Assembly: GCF_036323735.1 (NCBI RefSeq)
Contig: NC_086021.1
Coordinates: forward strand, 157,264,476 to 157,328,475
Reading direction: 5' to 3'
Source of the DNA: Rattus norvegicus
Taxonomy: Eukaryota > Chordata > Mammalia > Rodentia > Muridae
DNA length: 64,000 nt
Of the stretch, positions 1-12,574 are shown piece by piece. How positions within the stretch are numbered: the stretch's first letter is position 1; each line of letters begins with the position of its first letter. The notes beneath the pieces were generated by a model, which was not told where the DNA came from, ran no database searches, and saw only the letters and a program-made list of their open reading frames with translations. Made by a program: the position numbers and the translations under genes.

Positions 1-259
1 ACGTCAAACCACCACTTTTGCCCCCCCCCTTTCTGGGCCTAGGGGAATCAGACTGGAGACATTTGGACAGAGGCACCAAACAACAGTCTTGGACAGGATA
101 CTTTTGGTTTCTACCTGGGCCCAGATCTGACATTGTGACACAGCTCTCTATACCCAGATCTCAGTGGAAATAGTCTCCAGGAGTGCTAAAATAGAGGCTT
201 ACATGAGTGTCAAGCTATATTAAGAGATAGCAAGACCAGCTAACAGCAGAGATAACCAG
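1..259 (+). promoter_or_regulatory. 3' end of an L1 5'UTR (decayed promoter region)
   Basis: Sequence upstream of the ORF1 start resembles the 5'UTR end of the younger L1s here, including the stretch around the sporadic-AGCA segment just before ATGGCAAGAGG at 260. Only the last 259 bases lie in the window. No promoter activity is expected from so decayed a copy. Confidence 0.7.
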
Positions 260-1291
260 ATGGCAAGAGGCGTGTGTAGTACCATAAAGAACAGAAATCA
301 ACACTACTTGGGAACATCAGAACACAGTTCTCCCACCAGAGCAAATATTGGATATCCCAACGCACCATAAAAGCAAGATTTGTATTTAAAAATCATATCT
401 CATGAAGAAGATAGAGGACTTTAAGTAGGGCATAAATAACTCTCATAAAGATATACAGGACAACACAGGTGAACTAGTAGAAGTCCTTAAAGGAAACACA
501 AAAATCCTTTAAGAAATGATAGGAAAGCAACCAAGCTGGTGAAGGAATTGAACAATACCATACAGGATTTAAAATACTAATAGAAACAATAAAGAAAACA
601 CAAAGGAGACAACCCTGGATATATAAAACCTAGGAAAGATATCAGGAGACATAGGTGCAAACATCAGCAACAGAATTCAAGATAGAAGACAGAAGCTCAG
701 GGGCAGAATATACCTTAGAAAACATTGACATTACCATCAAAGATAATGTAAATTGCAATAAATAACCCAAAACATGCAGGAAATTCAGGACACATTAAGA
801 AGGACCAGGAAGTATCCTTAACAAAATTATAGGAAAAAAACTTCCCTAACCTAAAGAAAGATGCCCACAGACATACAAGATACCAACAGCACTCCAAATA
901 GATTGGACCAGAAAAGAAATTCCTCCCTTCACATAATAATCAAAACAGCGAATGCACAAAACAAAGAAACATATTAAAAGCAGTAAGGGAATAACGTCAA
1001 GTAACATATGAAGGCAGACCTAACAGAATTACACCAGACATCTCAGCGGAGATTATGAAAGTCAGAAGTTCCTGGGCAGATGTCATGCAGACCCCAAGAG
1101 AAGACAAAAGCCAGCCCAGGCTACTATGTCCAGAAAAACTCTCAACTAACATAGATGGAGAAATCAAGATATTCTAAGAGAAAACCAAATTTGCTCAATA
1201 TCTATCCACAAATCCGGCTCTACAAAGAATAATAGATGGAAAACTCTGACACCAGGTGGGAAACTACATTCTAGGAAAATCCAGAGAATAA
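260..1291 (+). pseudogene. L1 ORF1 pseudogene
   Basis: The start ATGGCAAGAGG matches the Met-Ala-Arg-Gly start of rodent L1 ORF1, and a TAA at 1,289-1,291 matches the ORF1 stop of the younger copies. ORF1 encodes a coiled-coil RNA-binding and chaperone protein that packages L1 RNA. Here the frame is broken throughout by stops and indels. Recognisable blocks are the coiled-coil region (about 400-700) and the RNA-binding C-terminal domain (about 880-1,230). No product is expected. Confidence 0.85.
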
Positions 1292-2968
1292 TCTTGCAAC
1301 ATACCCAAAAGAAGTGAGCCACACAAACATAATTCCGCTTCTAACAACACACATAACCGGAGACAACAATCTCTATTTATAATATCCCTGAACATAAATG
1401 GACTCAATTTCATAAAAAAAGACATAGATTAACTGTCCGGATATTTAATGAGACACAACATTTTGATGCATAGATAAAACACACCTCAGTGACAAAGACA
1501 GACGGTATTCAGAGTAAAAGGCAGGAGAACAATTTTCCTAGCAAGTAGTCCCAAGACACAAGCAGGAGTAGCCATTCTAATATTCAATAAAATATACTTT
1601 CTATCAAAGTTATCATAAAAGATAAGGAAGGACACTTCATATTCATATCATTAGAGGAAAAATCCTCTAAGATAAACTCTTAATACTGAATATTTATGTT
1701 TCAGATGAAAGGGCATCTATAATCACAATAGAAATCTTAATAAAGTTCAAAGCACACATTGTACACATTGTAAGGGCAAAAAATAGTTTGAGACTTCAAC
1801 ACACCATTCCCTGCAATGGACTGATCGCGGAATGAGAATCTAAACAGAGACATAGAGAAACTAACAAAAGTTATGAAACAAATGGATTCAAAAGATATCT
1901 ATAACACTTTTCATCCTAACAGAAAAGGATATCCTTTTTTCCTCAGCAAATCATAATATCTTCTTCAAACCTGACCTTATAATTGGTGATAAAACAGGCT
2001 TCAACTGATACAAGACGATTGAAGTAATGCCATGCATCATTTCAAATCACCACGGACTGAATTATTTTTTTTAAATAACAACAAGAACAACAGAAAGCTC
2101 ATGATCACATGCAAGCTGAGCAATGTTACACTCAATGATAACTTTGGGAAGACATTATAAACTTTTTAGAATTTAATGCAAATGAATGTACAACATACCC
2201 AAACTTATGGGTCACAATAAAAGGATTAAAAAGAGGAAAGTTTATAGCTCTATGTGCCTCTAAAAAATAGAGAAAGCTTACACTAGTGGCTTGACAGAAC
2301 ATATAAAAGCTCTAGAAGAAAAGAAGCCAATACACCCAAGAAAAGTAGAAGGCAGGAAATAATCAAAATCACTGTTAAACCAAGTAGAAGCAAAAAGGAC
2401 TATACAAAGAACAACAAAATGAGAAGCTTTTTCTTTGAGAAAATGAAGAAGATAGATAAACCCTCAGCCAGACTAACCAGAGCTCACAGAGAGAATCCAA
2501 ATTAACAAAATAAGAAATGAAAGGGAGATTTAACAGAAACTGAAGAAATTTATAAATCATCAGATCCTACTGCAAAAGCCTATATTCAACAAAACTGGAA
2601 ACTCTGGATGAAATGGACAATATTCTACACAGATACGAGATTTCAAAATTAAATCAGGATCAGATAAAGCATCTAAACAGTTCCATAACTAAGAAAGTAA
2701 TAGAAGCAGTTATTAAGAATGTCTCAACAAAAAAGCAGAGGACCAGGTATGCTTAGTGCCAAATACTCTCAGACCTTCATAAGAATACCTCATACCAACT
2801 ATTCCATAGAATAGAAATAGAAGGAACATTATATATTCTTACTATGAAGCCACAATTACAATTATACCTAAACTACACAAAGAAATAATAACTTCAGGCC
2901 AATTTCCTTTATGAATTCTTAAAAAAATCCTTAATAAAGTACTTAATAAAAAGTACTTAATAAAATTC

Positions 2969-3239
2969 ATAGGCAGATGGAATGAACTAGAAAATATCAT
3001 CCTGAATGCGGTTACTCAACCACAGAAAAACACACTTGGTATGCACTCATTGATAAGTGAATATTATCCAAAAAGTTCAAATTACCCAAGATGCAATCTA
3101 AAGACCACAGGAAGCTCAAGAAGAAAGATGACAAAATGCAGATGTTCTCAATCCTTCTTAAAAGGGGGAAAATATTCATAAGAAGGGACATGGAAGCAAA
3201 GTTTAGAGCAGTGACTCATGGAATGGCCACTCAGAGCCT

Positions 3240-3322
<83 letters not shown>

Positions 3323-3870
3323 ATATATGTATATATATATAAAATTTAAAAAAAAAACTAGTTAAGATTGATGAAGCTAAAAAAGGCATTAGGAAAGGGA
3401 ATGGATATAGGTCTCTCCTGAGAGACACATCCAGAGCATGTCCAATACAGAGGTCAATACTAGCAGCAAACAACCGATTAGAGAATAGGACCCCCTTGGC
3501 AGGAATTAGAGGAAGTATTGAAAGAGTTGAAGGAGCTTGCAACCCCATAAAAACAACAATGCCAACCAAACAGAACTTGCAAAGACTAAACAATTACCAA
3601 AAGTCTATACATGGTCTGATCCAGGGCTCCACCTAGAGATGTCGCAGAGAATAGCCTTGTTGGGCACCAGTGGAAGGGAAAGCCCTTGGTCTTGCCAAGG
3701 TTGGACCCCTAGTGCATGGGAAAATTGGGTAGGGCAATAAGGGGTTTTTATAGGGGAAATACCCATATGGGGGAGGGTGATGGGGGGGGAATGGGGGCTT
3801 TTGGACAGGAAACCTGGAGGGGGAATAATCTTTGAAATGTAAGTAAAGATATATATGTTAAAAAATTTTA
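2969..3870 (+). mobile_element. Nested 5'-truncated L1 3' end
   Basis: This piece begins in the last codons of ORF2 (around the Gly-Lys-Trp region near 2,971), passes the ORF2 stop, crosses a full L1 3'UTR including the G-rich tract (about 3,765-3,830), and ends in an A-rich tail near 3,870. The host ORF2 is continuous across it. AAATTC-containing sequence on both sides may be the remains of a short target-site duplication. A long TA run sits inside its 3'UTR. Boundaries are good to about 10 bases. Confidence 0.85.
3243..3314. repeat. (TA)n microsatellite in an L1 3'UTR
   Basis: About 36 TA units, followed by interrupted TATG/TA repeats to about 3,350. It lies where young L1 copies carry the short seed TGTATATGTATG. 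Confidence 0.97.
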
Positions 3871-5376
3871 AAAAATTCTCACAAACAGAATCCAAGAACA
3901 TATCAAAATGATCATGCATCATGATGAAATAGGCTTCATCCCATGGATGCACATATGTTAAAATACAGAAATCCATCAAAGTAATCCAGTATATAAACAA
4001 ATTCAAATGAAAAAACACATGACCATCTCATTAGATGCTGAGAAAGCATTTGAAATAATTCAACACCCCTTCATTTTAAAAGTCTTGGAAATATAAGGAG
4101 AATAAGGATTATACCTAAACATAGTAAAAGCGATATATAGCAAACCTGAAGGCAACATCAAACTAAATGGAGAGAAACTTGAAGCAATCCCACTAACATC
4201 AGGAACTAGACAAGGCTGCCTACACTCTCCCTACCTATTCATCATAGTACTAGATGTCCTATTCTGAGGAATCAGAGAACGAACTCAGGTCAACTGACAC
4301 AAATCTGAAAGGAAGGAGTTAAAAAAAAATCACTATTTGCAGATGACATGATAGTATACATAAGTGTTCAGAAAAGTTCTACTAGAGACCTCTTAAGCTT
4401 AATATACAACTTCAGCAAATTAGCTGGATATAATATTTGCTCAAAAATGTGTAGCCTTCATTACTCAAAGGATTAACAAGCTGTAAAAGAAATTTGAGAA
4501 AAGACACCCTTCACAGTATTCATAAATAATATGAAATTCCTTGGTGTGACCCTAACCAATCACGTGAAAGATATGTATGACAAAACTTTAAGTCTCTGAA
4601 GAAAGGAATTGAAGATCTCAGAAAATGGATAGATCTCCAATGTTCATGGATTGGGAGGAATAATATTTTGTAAATAGACATTTGGCAAAAAAAAATCTGC
4701 AGTTTCAATGCAGTGTCCATCAAAATTCCAAATCAAGTTTTCATAGTGTTAGAAAGAGCAATTTGCATATTCATTTTGAATAACAAAATAGCAACAACCA
4801 AAAAAAAAAGCGAGAATAGCTATAACTATCATTAACAGTAGAACAACTTCTGGGGAAATCAAAATCCTCAATCTCAATCTGCATTATAGACCAATAGTGA
4901 TAATAACTTTAAAGAACTGGTACAGAGACAGGCTGTTAGATCATTGGAATAGATTTGAAGACCCAGAAATGAACCCACAAACTTATGGTCACTTGATCTT
5001 CAACAAAGAGCTAAATCCATCTAGTGGATAAAAGATAGCACTTTTCGTATGGTGCTGGTTCAATTGACTCTCAGCATGGAAAAAATGCACATTGGTCCAT
5101 CCCTATCTCCATGTTCAACTCTTAACTATATGTGGACCTAGGACCTCCACATAAGACAGATACACTCAAATAAACACAGTAAATTGGGGAAGGGCCTTGA
5201 CCACATGTACCCTGGTGAAAAAGTTCTTGAAGAGAACAATAGTGACTCATGTTCTAAGATCAGAATTGAGAAATGGTACTTCCTAAAATTGCAAAGCTTA
5301 TGTTAGGCAAAGGAAAATGTCTCTAGGACAAAATGGCAACCAAAAGATTGGGAAAATATCTTCACCAATCCTACAC

Positions 5377-5459
5377 CTGATAGTGGGCTAAGATCCCACT
5401 AGACAAGGCTGCCTACCCTCTCCCTACCTATTCATAATAGCGGGCTGATAGTGGGCTAA
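5377..5459 (+). repeat. 53-bp filler copied from the same L1's RT region, flanked by 15-bp repeats
   Basis: The 15-mer CTGATAGTGGGCTAA occurs at 5,377-5,391 and again at 5,445-5,459. Between them are 53 bases that do not belong to this part of ORF2. They closely match the RT region of the same element near 4,187-4,250, with a 13-base gap at a repeated ACTA. This looks like templated repair or a very short insertion event. Confidence 0.75.
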
Positions 5460-5725
5460 AAAATAAAGAAGGTAAACACCAGAGAATCAAATAACACTAA
5501 TAAAAATGGAGTACAGAGTTAAACAAAGAATTCTCAGCAGAGGAATATGGAATGACTGAAAAGTATTAAAGGGAATGTTCAACATCAGGGAAATGCAATT
5601 CAAAACAACAGTAAGATTCTACTTCACACCAGACATAATGGTTAGATCAAAATGTCAGGTGACAACAGATGCTGGAAAGGATGTGGAAAAAGAGGATCAC
5701 TCCTCCATTGTTGGGATTCTAGAAA

Positions 5726-8700
5726 ATAAGACACATTAGCATGGTGTCCATCTGCTAAAGATGATGCTAAAGGAAAAGGGTTTGAATTGCCAACTCAGTG
5801 ACATCTTTCATGGCTGAAGATTTGATTTGTATCTATCACATGTGATAAGTTATTCTAAAGACAGTTGGGGGATAATTTTCAAAAAATATCTGGTGTAATA
5901 TCTGGTTGTGCTGATGGCTGGAACTTCTTAGTCAGGACTGTCCTGTCTGAATCTCATTTTGTTGTTGATATGAAAACAATCTTTAATGATCTATAGAATA
6001 TCCTGCTTCTGCTATTAATTCAGTACTGGTGTTCAGTATTAATTTTCAGTACTGCTGTCCCTGTGTGTCTGTTGATAGGTTTTGGTTGTATGGTTTATGT
6101 GAACTACAAAATACTTTAGTCATGTTTTGTTCAGAAAGCTTTGGCTGAACTGAGGACACTACATCTAAGGGAATTAAAATTGTCTCCTCAGTACTATAGA
6201 TATCTGGGCAATGCTAGATACCCCTACCAAATATAACTCTGATTTATGTTATTTTACTATCCTGTCTTCCCATCATCTCCCGATATCCTTCCACAACCAA
6301 AGAATCTTTCCTTTCATGTCATTCCTTAAAGGGTTCCTAGCACATAGTCTGGTTTCTCATCCTGGGCACTTTCCCAAATATGCATGCCATTCTTTGTTAC
6401 ATACAAAATTCAAATTAAAATGCTTCTGTACAGCAACTGGATGTCTATCCTCTATGGCTTATAATCTCAATTTGTTTCTAGGGAAAACATTTGAAGACTT
6501 AGATTTAATGACTAGGGTCCTAATTGTTTAGATCTATCCAATTGACACATGGATCAAAAATTCTAGTCCTTTGTAGTGCTATTATATCTGGGGTAGCAGA
6601 AGTCCCATCTTGTTCTGTAATTCTTGTCACATCAACTGAGAATTTATCTATGGTAGAAAAATAAGAAGTGTTCCAATTTCAGTACTCATGAGCACCAATC
6701 CCTTTAGTCAACATTGCCTAAAGTTCTTCCAAAGCATAACTCCTTAGGTCCCAGATATATAGGGCAGATACTTGGGCTTTTGGTGATACCTCATCAGTGA
6801 AGTCAGAAGATATTTTAACTGATAATTAAATATTTACTAGTACAAGGTGAATATTTCAAACTCTCAAATATTTTAATCCTGTACTTTTTGTATTGATATC
6901 TATGGTATTAACAGTATTTTTGTACTAATTTTGAGCTCTGGATCTCCATTATCTATCCGTACAGTCTCAATACATGTCTTTACATTATCTGCTTTGCTAA
7001 ATATTTCCTGGAGTTAGGGATTCTCATTTAAGGGGAGGAGTTAAACTCTTTATATGTACGTGATAAGTTTGAGGGGATACAATTCTTTTCCTCTTTCTGA
7101 CTTTGTTTTCTTCTAACCATACTTAGGAAATATTCGTTGGCCTTTCTTTCTCATATTAATCATTGCTATAGAGAGTTGTCCAGGCCATTGTTTTCCTATT
7201 CATCTGTCTCCGAAATAATAGAATAAATTTCTAAAATGTCCAAATTTGTACATATTACATATCCCTAAATCTAGCTTGATTCATGCTTTTCCATTCTGTT
7301 GCCATCTGTGTATTAAGACTTGACTCCTCTTGTCAAGTGATAGTGTTATCTCTGTTCTTGGGTTTGGATCATTGGAACAATTTCCCTCATGCTCCTTTGA
7401 GAAAGAAAGACATACATCTTTATTTTAAATCTCAGCTGTCTGTTTTCTAAGACATGCCCATTTTATCCTAGAAGCTTTTTGGAAAACAAGAACTGCCAGA
7501 GAATCATGAACATTGGAAATCTTGTCTTGGTGGAGACTTGATCTCTGAGTATTTTCAGAATGTTTCAATACAGAATATGCGATTTCTTGGAGCAATTGTT
7601 TTCTAAAATATGCCTTCATTAGACAGTAGATGTGGTTTGCAGATTTCCTACAAACTTCACATATTATTTCATATTTTAGTATTGAACAACTTTTCCCTTT
7701 TCAGTTTAGACCTCAAAGATAATTGTGGCAAGTAATAAGTATGTTATTGATGTGTTTGTATTGTGTATGGATTTTTCTGCCAAATAAATTAAGTTATCAC
7801 ACCCACAATTAATCTCATTGAAGTTCTTAGTACTCAGAACAAACACAGCAGTATTCTTTGCCAGAATATAACTGCAGTGGCCACTAAAACATTTCTTATT
7901 GTTAGCATTTTTCTCTTCTGACATTCCATGAGTCAGGCTTTGACTGTTCAAAACTCTTACTCAAATCTTCAATAGACAACATAGAAAGGAGTGTTCTACT
8001 TTCTGGATTTATCAATATCAGTCCAAACATTCTTTTAACATTGTTCAGAGTTCTTCCTAGTTCTAACCCCCATGGGCCTTGAGATGTCATAGGACCTTGG
8101 GTAACATTGTATCAGGAAGGCTAGAAAAGATATTTCCTGAATATGTTTTGTACTAGAATATACTTCAATGTATTCTGCAAATTCTGAAGCATATAACTCT
8201 TTTAATACTGGCTTGAATGATGTTAATATTTTAATGTTAATATATAATGTCAGCAACAACACTGTCTGTGGCTTATTTTGAAGAAGAATTCCTAATGCTT
8301 CTGAGTTTATAGACTTCTGACTTTATAGACATATAGCTGTATTTGTGAATCATACATAATTGGATGTCTTTCTAAATACATTCTGCAATTGATACATAGG
8401 TAAGATCATGTGAGAGACGTTGTCCAACTCTATTTGCATCATCAGAACTTCACGTAGAAAACTTCTTTTACTGTTTCTGTGTATGTTTTCCTTTAGTCAC
8501 AGTTAAGATCTACTTGATGTACAAAGATTCTTTGGTTTATTAATCCTTACACTGGGCAGATTATCAGTTTATATATTACCAAATGAATTCTCTTGGCTCT
8601 TGATGAGCAAATGTTTGTGGGCATATCTCATTAAAATCTCCACTGGTTAGCCACAGGTTTCTGATTTTAAGGCAGGAATTTACAGATAAACAAATTCAAC

Positions 8701-9559
8701 AATTATTTTCATTCATTACCCTGTAACCTTGTATTAGGAGTGTGCCCTATCTATAAACCTAGTAGCTTTCAGTGACTGCTTTGATTACTGATGATGTCCA
8801 GCAAATTATAAACTTTAATATCCAAGGTAATAACATTTTACATGATTTCTTTGTAATTTCAAACTGTTCCTTTAGAATCAATATACTATTCTCAACGTCA
8901 AAGTAAGAGAAGTTAATCTGAAGAAGTATTAGAACCCACAAGAGTGCCATATTTATCCCATCAGTCAACAACACCCAGACATGACCTGCAAGCCAAGTTG
9001 TGAAAGCTATTGCAGTGGATATTGTCAGCGCGTTGTTTCCTATAGTGTCACAGTGGTAATTTTGACAGAAATACTAGGCCAAGATATACTACTTTCTTAG
9101 GCTCCCTTTTCTTCAAATGCATGTGCAGAGCAGGTAGTCAAGGCTGGTACACTAGTTAACATACAAAGTACCTTCTGTATGTTATCACTGTGTATATTGC
9201 TATCAGCATCTTATTGCTCTCCTCTTCAGCGGAATGGTAAATTCTGAAGTTGATCAATGGTTTGATAATTCCAGCTTCTATGGTGATCCATTACACAGAG
9301 GGTGTCTCTGTATTATATAATAAAAATTATAGTGTATTCTTAATTATTCTTGGGTCATTGTGTACCTAAACAATAATCACAATAATAACAATGATGAGAA
9401 TAACAACAAAGTGCTTCCAGTTTCTATATTCAGATCTTGTGTACAAGAAACTTTCTGAAATCAAGTGTTTCAGAAATTATTTCTTTTGATATTGGCTGAT
9501 GTTCCAGATACTAATGTTCTTATTTACAGCTACTATTGCTATGGTGAATGAACTAGATC
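5726..9559. other. AT-rich non-repetitive DNA, no gene recognised
   Basis: No L1, SINE or clear LTR similarity. Several short minus-strand frames cluster at 7,425-8,975 (60-80 codons each, adjoining or overlapping). The one at 7,425-7,619 is followed by an AATAAA-like signal on the minus strand. I do not recognise any protein family, so I treat this as non-coding or as a badly decayed gene. Confidence 0.5.
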
Positions 9560-9800
9560 AAAAGCGACTTGAGGAGAAAAGGCTTTATTTGATGTATACT
9601 TTGATAGTATCATCCACCATTGTCAGAAAAGCAAAACAGGAACACAAACAGTAAAGGTACATGGATACAAGAGGTTATGAATAGGCTATGGAGAGTTGAT
9701 GCTTTCTAACTTGCAACCAATGGCTTGCTTTATCTTCTTCTTATAGAATCCATGATCCTGCAGGTAGTTGTGGGCACATCCTCAAAGGGATAGTTCTTTC
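9560..9800. repeat. Degenerate dispersed rodent repeat, family not named
   Basis: The stretch from the GACTTGAGGAGAAAAGG block through TTTATTTGAT to the CTTCTTATAGAATCCATG block resembles a common rodent dispersed repeat I know by sequence pattern but cannot name with confidence. Orientation is uncertain. Confidence 0.4.
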
Positions 9801-10770
9801 TCTTCATGCTGTTATAAATAAAATATCCTGCAAATTTTCATTTAGCTTGATCTTATTAAAGAGATATTTTTCTGTACTGGGACTTCCCTCTCTCCAATAA
9901 AATTAATTTGTTCCAAGTTTCAGTAAAATTAACCAGCAGACATATTGCTTTCTCAAGGAATCATTTTCACGTGTATTTATCACAACAACCTTCTCTTTTG
10001 TGTACACTGTATGTAAGAGCTATGTTTCGTGAATTCTCCAATGAGTTTGCCATAGTCTTTTACCTATCATTAAAGTTATTTTCTGTTTCAGACACATCTT
10101 CTCTAACACATCATTAGTGTTTTCTTTATGGCATTTTTGTTTTTCTCTATGTAATCTTCATTAAACATGGCTATTGCATCACACTCTATTCAGTGTCCCT
10201 CAAATCCACTTTTCTGTTTACAACACTTGCCCTTCCAAATGTATCATACTATGGTTGTTTACACCACTCTGCACTTCATGTTAATATCTGCAAGCTGAGT
10301 CAGACAATTTTGAATTCCTCTGTGTAAGAGGTTAGCATCTGTTCTGTCTTCTGTCACATCCAAACATCTCTATCTTTACAGTTTGATTTTTCTCATGTAT
10401 CTTAAGTTGTTTGGATTCTAGTATGGGATCTTTACCACAGATTTAATATGAGCTGTCTTTTAAACTTTCAGATGGCAAACTACTGTATGTGTCTAATCTT
10501 TCATTCAATTTAGCTTCATGTCAGAAGATAGAAGAAGAAGATGAATATCCCTCTTCTGTTCCTGTGACTCCCTACACAAGCAAACTCCTTTTGATCAAAA
10601 TTACCCACCTAAGTTAAATATCATATTATAAATGCCTGCAGCCATATAACATGTAATGTGTCTTAGGTGTCCTTTTTCAACACATTTTATGTATTTCAGG
10701 AGTTTGTTACAACTGGGCTAATACTCCCCCACAGATGTATATGAGTGAAGTCTAGAGACTTCAGAGAGAT
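9801..10770. other. Non-repetitive DNA, nothing recognised
   Basis: AT-rich sequence without L1 or SINE similarity. The longest open frame (9,908-10,117, plus, 69 codons) has no recognisable domain and low complexity, and is probably chance. Confidence 0.5.
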
Positions 10771-10789
10771 TCACTACCATCCAAAACAT

Positions 10790-11290
10790 TTTATTCAATA
10801 GAAAAGAAGGTAGAATGGACTGCTGTTTGTTTGTTTCTGGGGAACAATTGTTGTATAATGGCTTCAGCACAAAGCCAAGCTGAAGGCATCTAGAAATAGC
10901 AGAGCTCTGCTAAGAAAATTTTCTTGATTTGTTCAGACATGATGGTGGAGCTTCACCAGAGGTATTAACATACTTAGCAAGCAAAAGGTGCCACTCTTTA
11001 TAATGCTGAGCAAGGCTAGAAACATGATCCAAATGTTCCCGTCGTATCTTTTCTTTTTTCTATTTCTTATAGCCATCATCATCAAATCTCTGTCCATACC
11101 AAAACTACTCCTCATCTCAGGTTATCCTCTAAAGTAACCTACCACATCTTCAGGTTCCTCAGATCTGCCACTTCCTGCTTGTCCAGAGCTTTCTTCTTGG
11201 CTTACCATTTTCAGGTCTTTTGATTTGGCAGTAGATTTAGCTTATAAAACAATAACTGGATAAACTTCAATCTTTTTTCTTCTTATTTAC
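10790..11290 (-). pseudogene. Probable processed pseudogene of an unidentified gene
   Basis: Read on the minus strand, about 11,290 to 10,920 gives a soluble, charged protein-like sequence. One frame reads SQEESSGQAGSGRSEEPEDV, with stops after it. A neighbouring frame reads RREHLDHVSSLAQHYKEWHL and continues through LLAKYVNTSGEAPPS to a stop near 10,915. Switching between frames implies indels, and in-frame TAGs are present. After the stop comes AT-rich 3'UTR-like sequence with AATAAA near 10,795-10,800. No intron signals separate the blocks. This pattern fits a decayed retrocopy of an mRNA 3' half. I cannot name the parent gene. Confidence 0.45.
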
Positions 11291-12570
11291 CTTCTTCCTC
11301 ATTTAGATCAAACACTGATAACATACTGGGTATTTCAAGTTGGATACTGAATGAACTAGGGAATAAAATCTAAATGTGGCAGCAATATATAGCAATAGTA
11401 GAAGACAACCTAGGATGCCATTAAAAAGAAGGATTGGATAGAGCAGCTGGAATTAATTCATTAGACACTTACTTTCTAAATAGCATTTTCTATTTCTATA
11501 AATGCTTAGTTTCATCTTATATATCACTTTTATGTCTACAAAGCACTTAGAATTTTATTTTACCTTAATTAAAAACAATAATTTGTCCTTACTTTCTTGA
11601 TGGTTCTGCAAATTTTAGATATGGAAAGATGAAGGTGAATGTTTTAAAACAGTGTGGTACCATGATTGCCATGTTAGTTTATGTTGACTTGTGTTGTATA
11701 TTTTATTATAAAAATTTTTAGATGCCTGGCACAAAGTTAAATCTATGTAGTTCAGTAGCCCTATAACCATGTCTGTCTACCCCAAACATACTGTTGAGCA
11801 CAAAATAGAAAAATATTTAGGAAATTGGTATAAAGGCTCTGAGGGCTAGGAATCCGCTTCATTGCTTCAATTGTATTTGCTTCATTATTTTATTTCTTCC
11901 TTCAGAAGGATAAATTTTATTTTTGCTGTTGCATTTATGAGGTTACTTGGTTCTTACTCATTTAAATGTTCCCCATCTCTTTTTTCATGTAGTATTATTA
12001 AATCACCCACTAAACCTTTTTAACTTTCATTTGGGTCTCCCTAGTTATGCTGATCCTCACGTAAAACATTTTACAGTGAAAATTTAATTTGTTCTTTCAT
12101 TTGTCATCATTATAATTGATTTTCGGGCAAAGAGTGTGGGAAGATACCTCATGAATTTCTCAGTTTCAGGTCTTTCACAAGCTGAAATGTAATAATGTTT
12201 ATCAGCCTATCTTGTTTAATGCAAGTAAACAATCCATGTTGGAAGTTCCATGATTTTGGTCCCACTCATTGTTTTATTGTGTCCCTGTAAGGACGTCTTG
12301 TGTCATAGATCCTGTTCCAAGTTGGTATAGTTTTGCAGAGACTTAGTTAGTTAAAGGGTTTATCTATTATGGGAACGTCAATTTGTGGAGTGCAAAAATC
12401 CTGCTTAAAGATATTTAGGTAATATTCAGTTTACAGGCATCATTGTATACGTCTTTGTAGGGAAGGATATTTTGCTAATATTAGTAACCAATTGAGTTAC
12501 TTGATTTGTGTATATGCTAAATTAATGTCCTTCATCAACAATTATGGCAGAGACATAGCCTTTCTTTCAA
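11291..12570. other. AT-rich non-repetitive DNA
   Basis: No coding frame above background and no recognisable transposon. It may include the 5' end of the retrocopy at 10,790-11,290, whose upstream boundary I cannot place. Confidence 0.5.
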
Positions 12571-12574
12571 TCTA

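Larger units (their letters stand above)
1..5725 (+). mobile_element. Old, degenerate L1 (LINE-1), missing its 3' end
   Basis: A plus-strand L1 remnant that starts inside the 5'UTR at the window edge. It runs through ORF1 (ATG at 260) and most of ORF2, and stops near 5,725 in the stretch matching the Cys-rich C-terminal part of ORF2. The rest of ORF2 and the 3'UTR are absent and non-L1 DNA follows. The order of landmarks is the same as in the complete L1 at 15,987-22,614, read on the opposite strand. Both reading frames carry many stops and indels, so this is an ancient insertion. It is interrupted by a second L1 3' end (about 2,969-3,870) and by a small filler insertion (5,377-5,459). Confidence 0.93.
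1348..5725 (+). pseudogene. L1 ORF2 pseudogene, split by a nested L1
   Basis: Decayed endonuclease/reverse transcriptase frame. Endonuclease-like sequence begins near 1,348. The reverse transcriptase core is visible at about 4,205-4,350, where the bases for the Gly-Cys-Pro-Leu-Ser-Pro and Phe-Ala-Asp-Asp motifs can still be read. The C-terminal part continues to about 5,725. The segment 2,969-3,870 is a foreign L1 3' end: ORF2 reads up to the Asn-Lys-Ile-Leu region before it and resumes after it. Stops occur in all frames, and the last part of ORF2 is missing. Confidence 0.88.

Noticed and set aside
3231..3593. Tyr-Ile repeat protein frames over the TA tracts (also near 24,839-25,074 and 29,583-30,061)
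   Set aside because: They are translations of microsatellites inside L1 3'UTRs.
7425..8975. Vomeronasal (family C) receptor pseudogene
   Set aside because: Resemblance was limited to the spacing of a few hydrophobic and Trp residues; no diagnostic motif was found.
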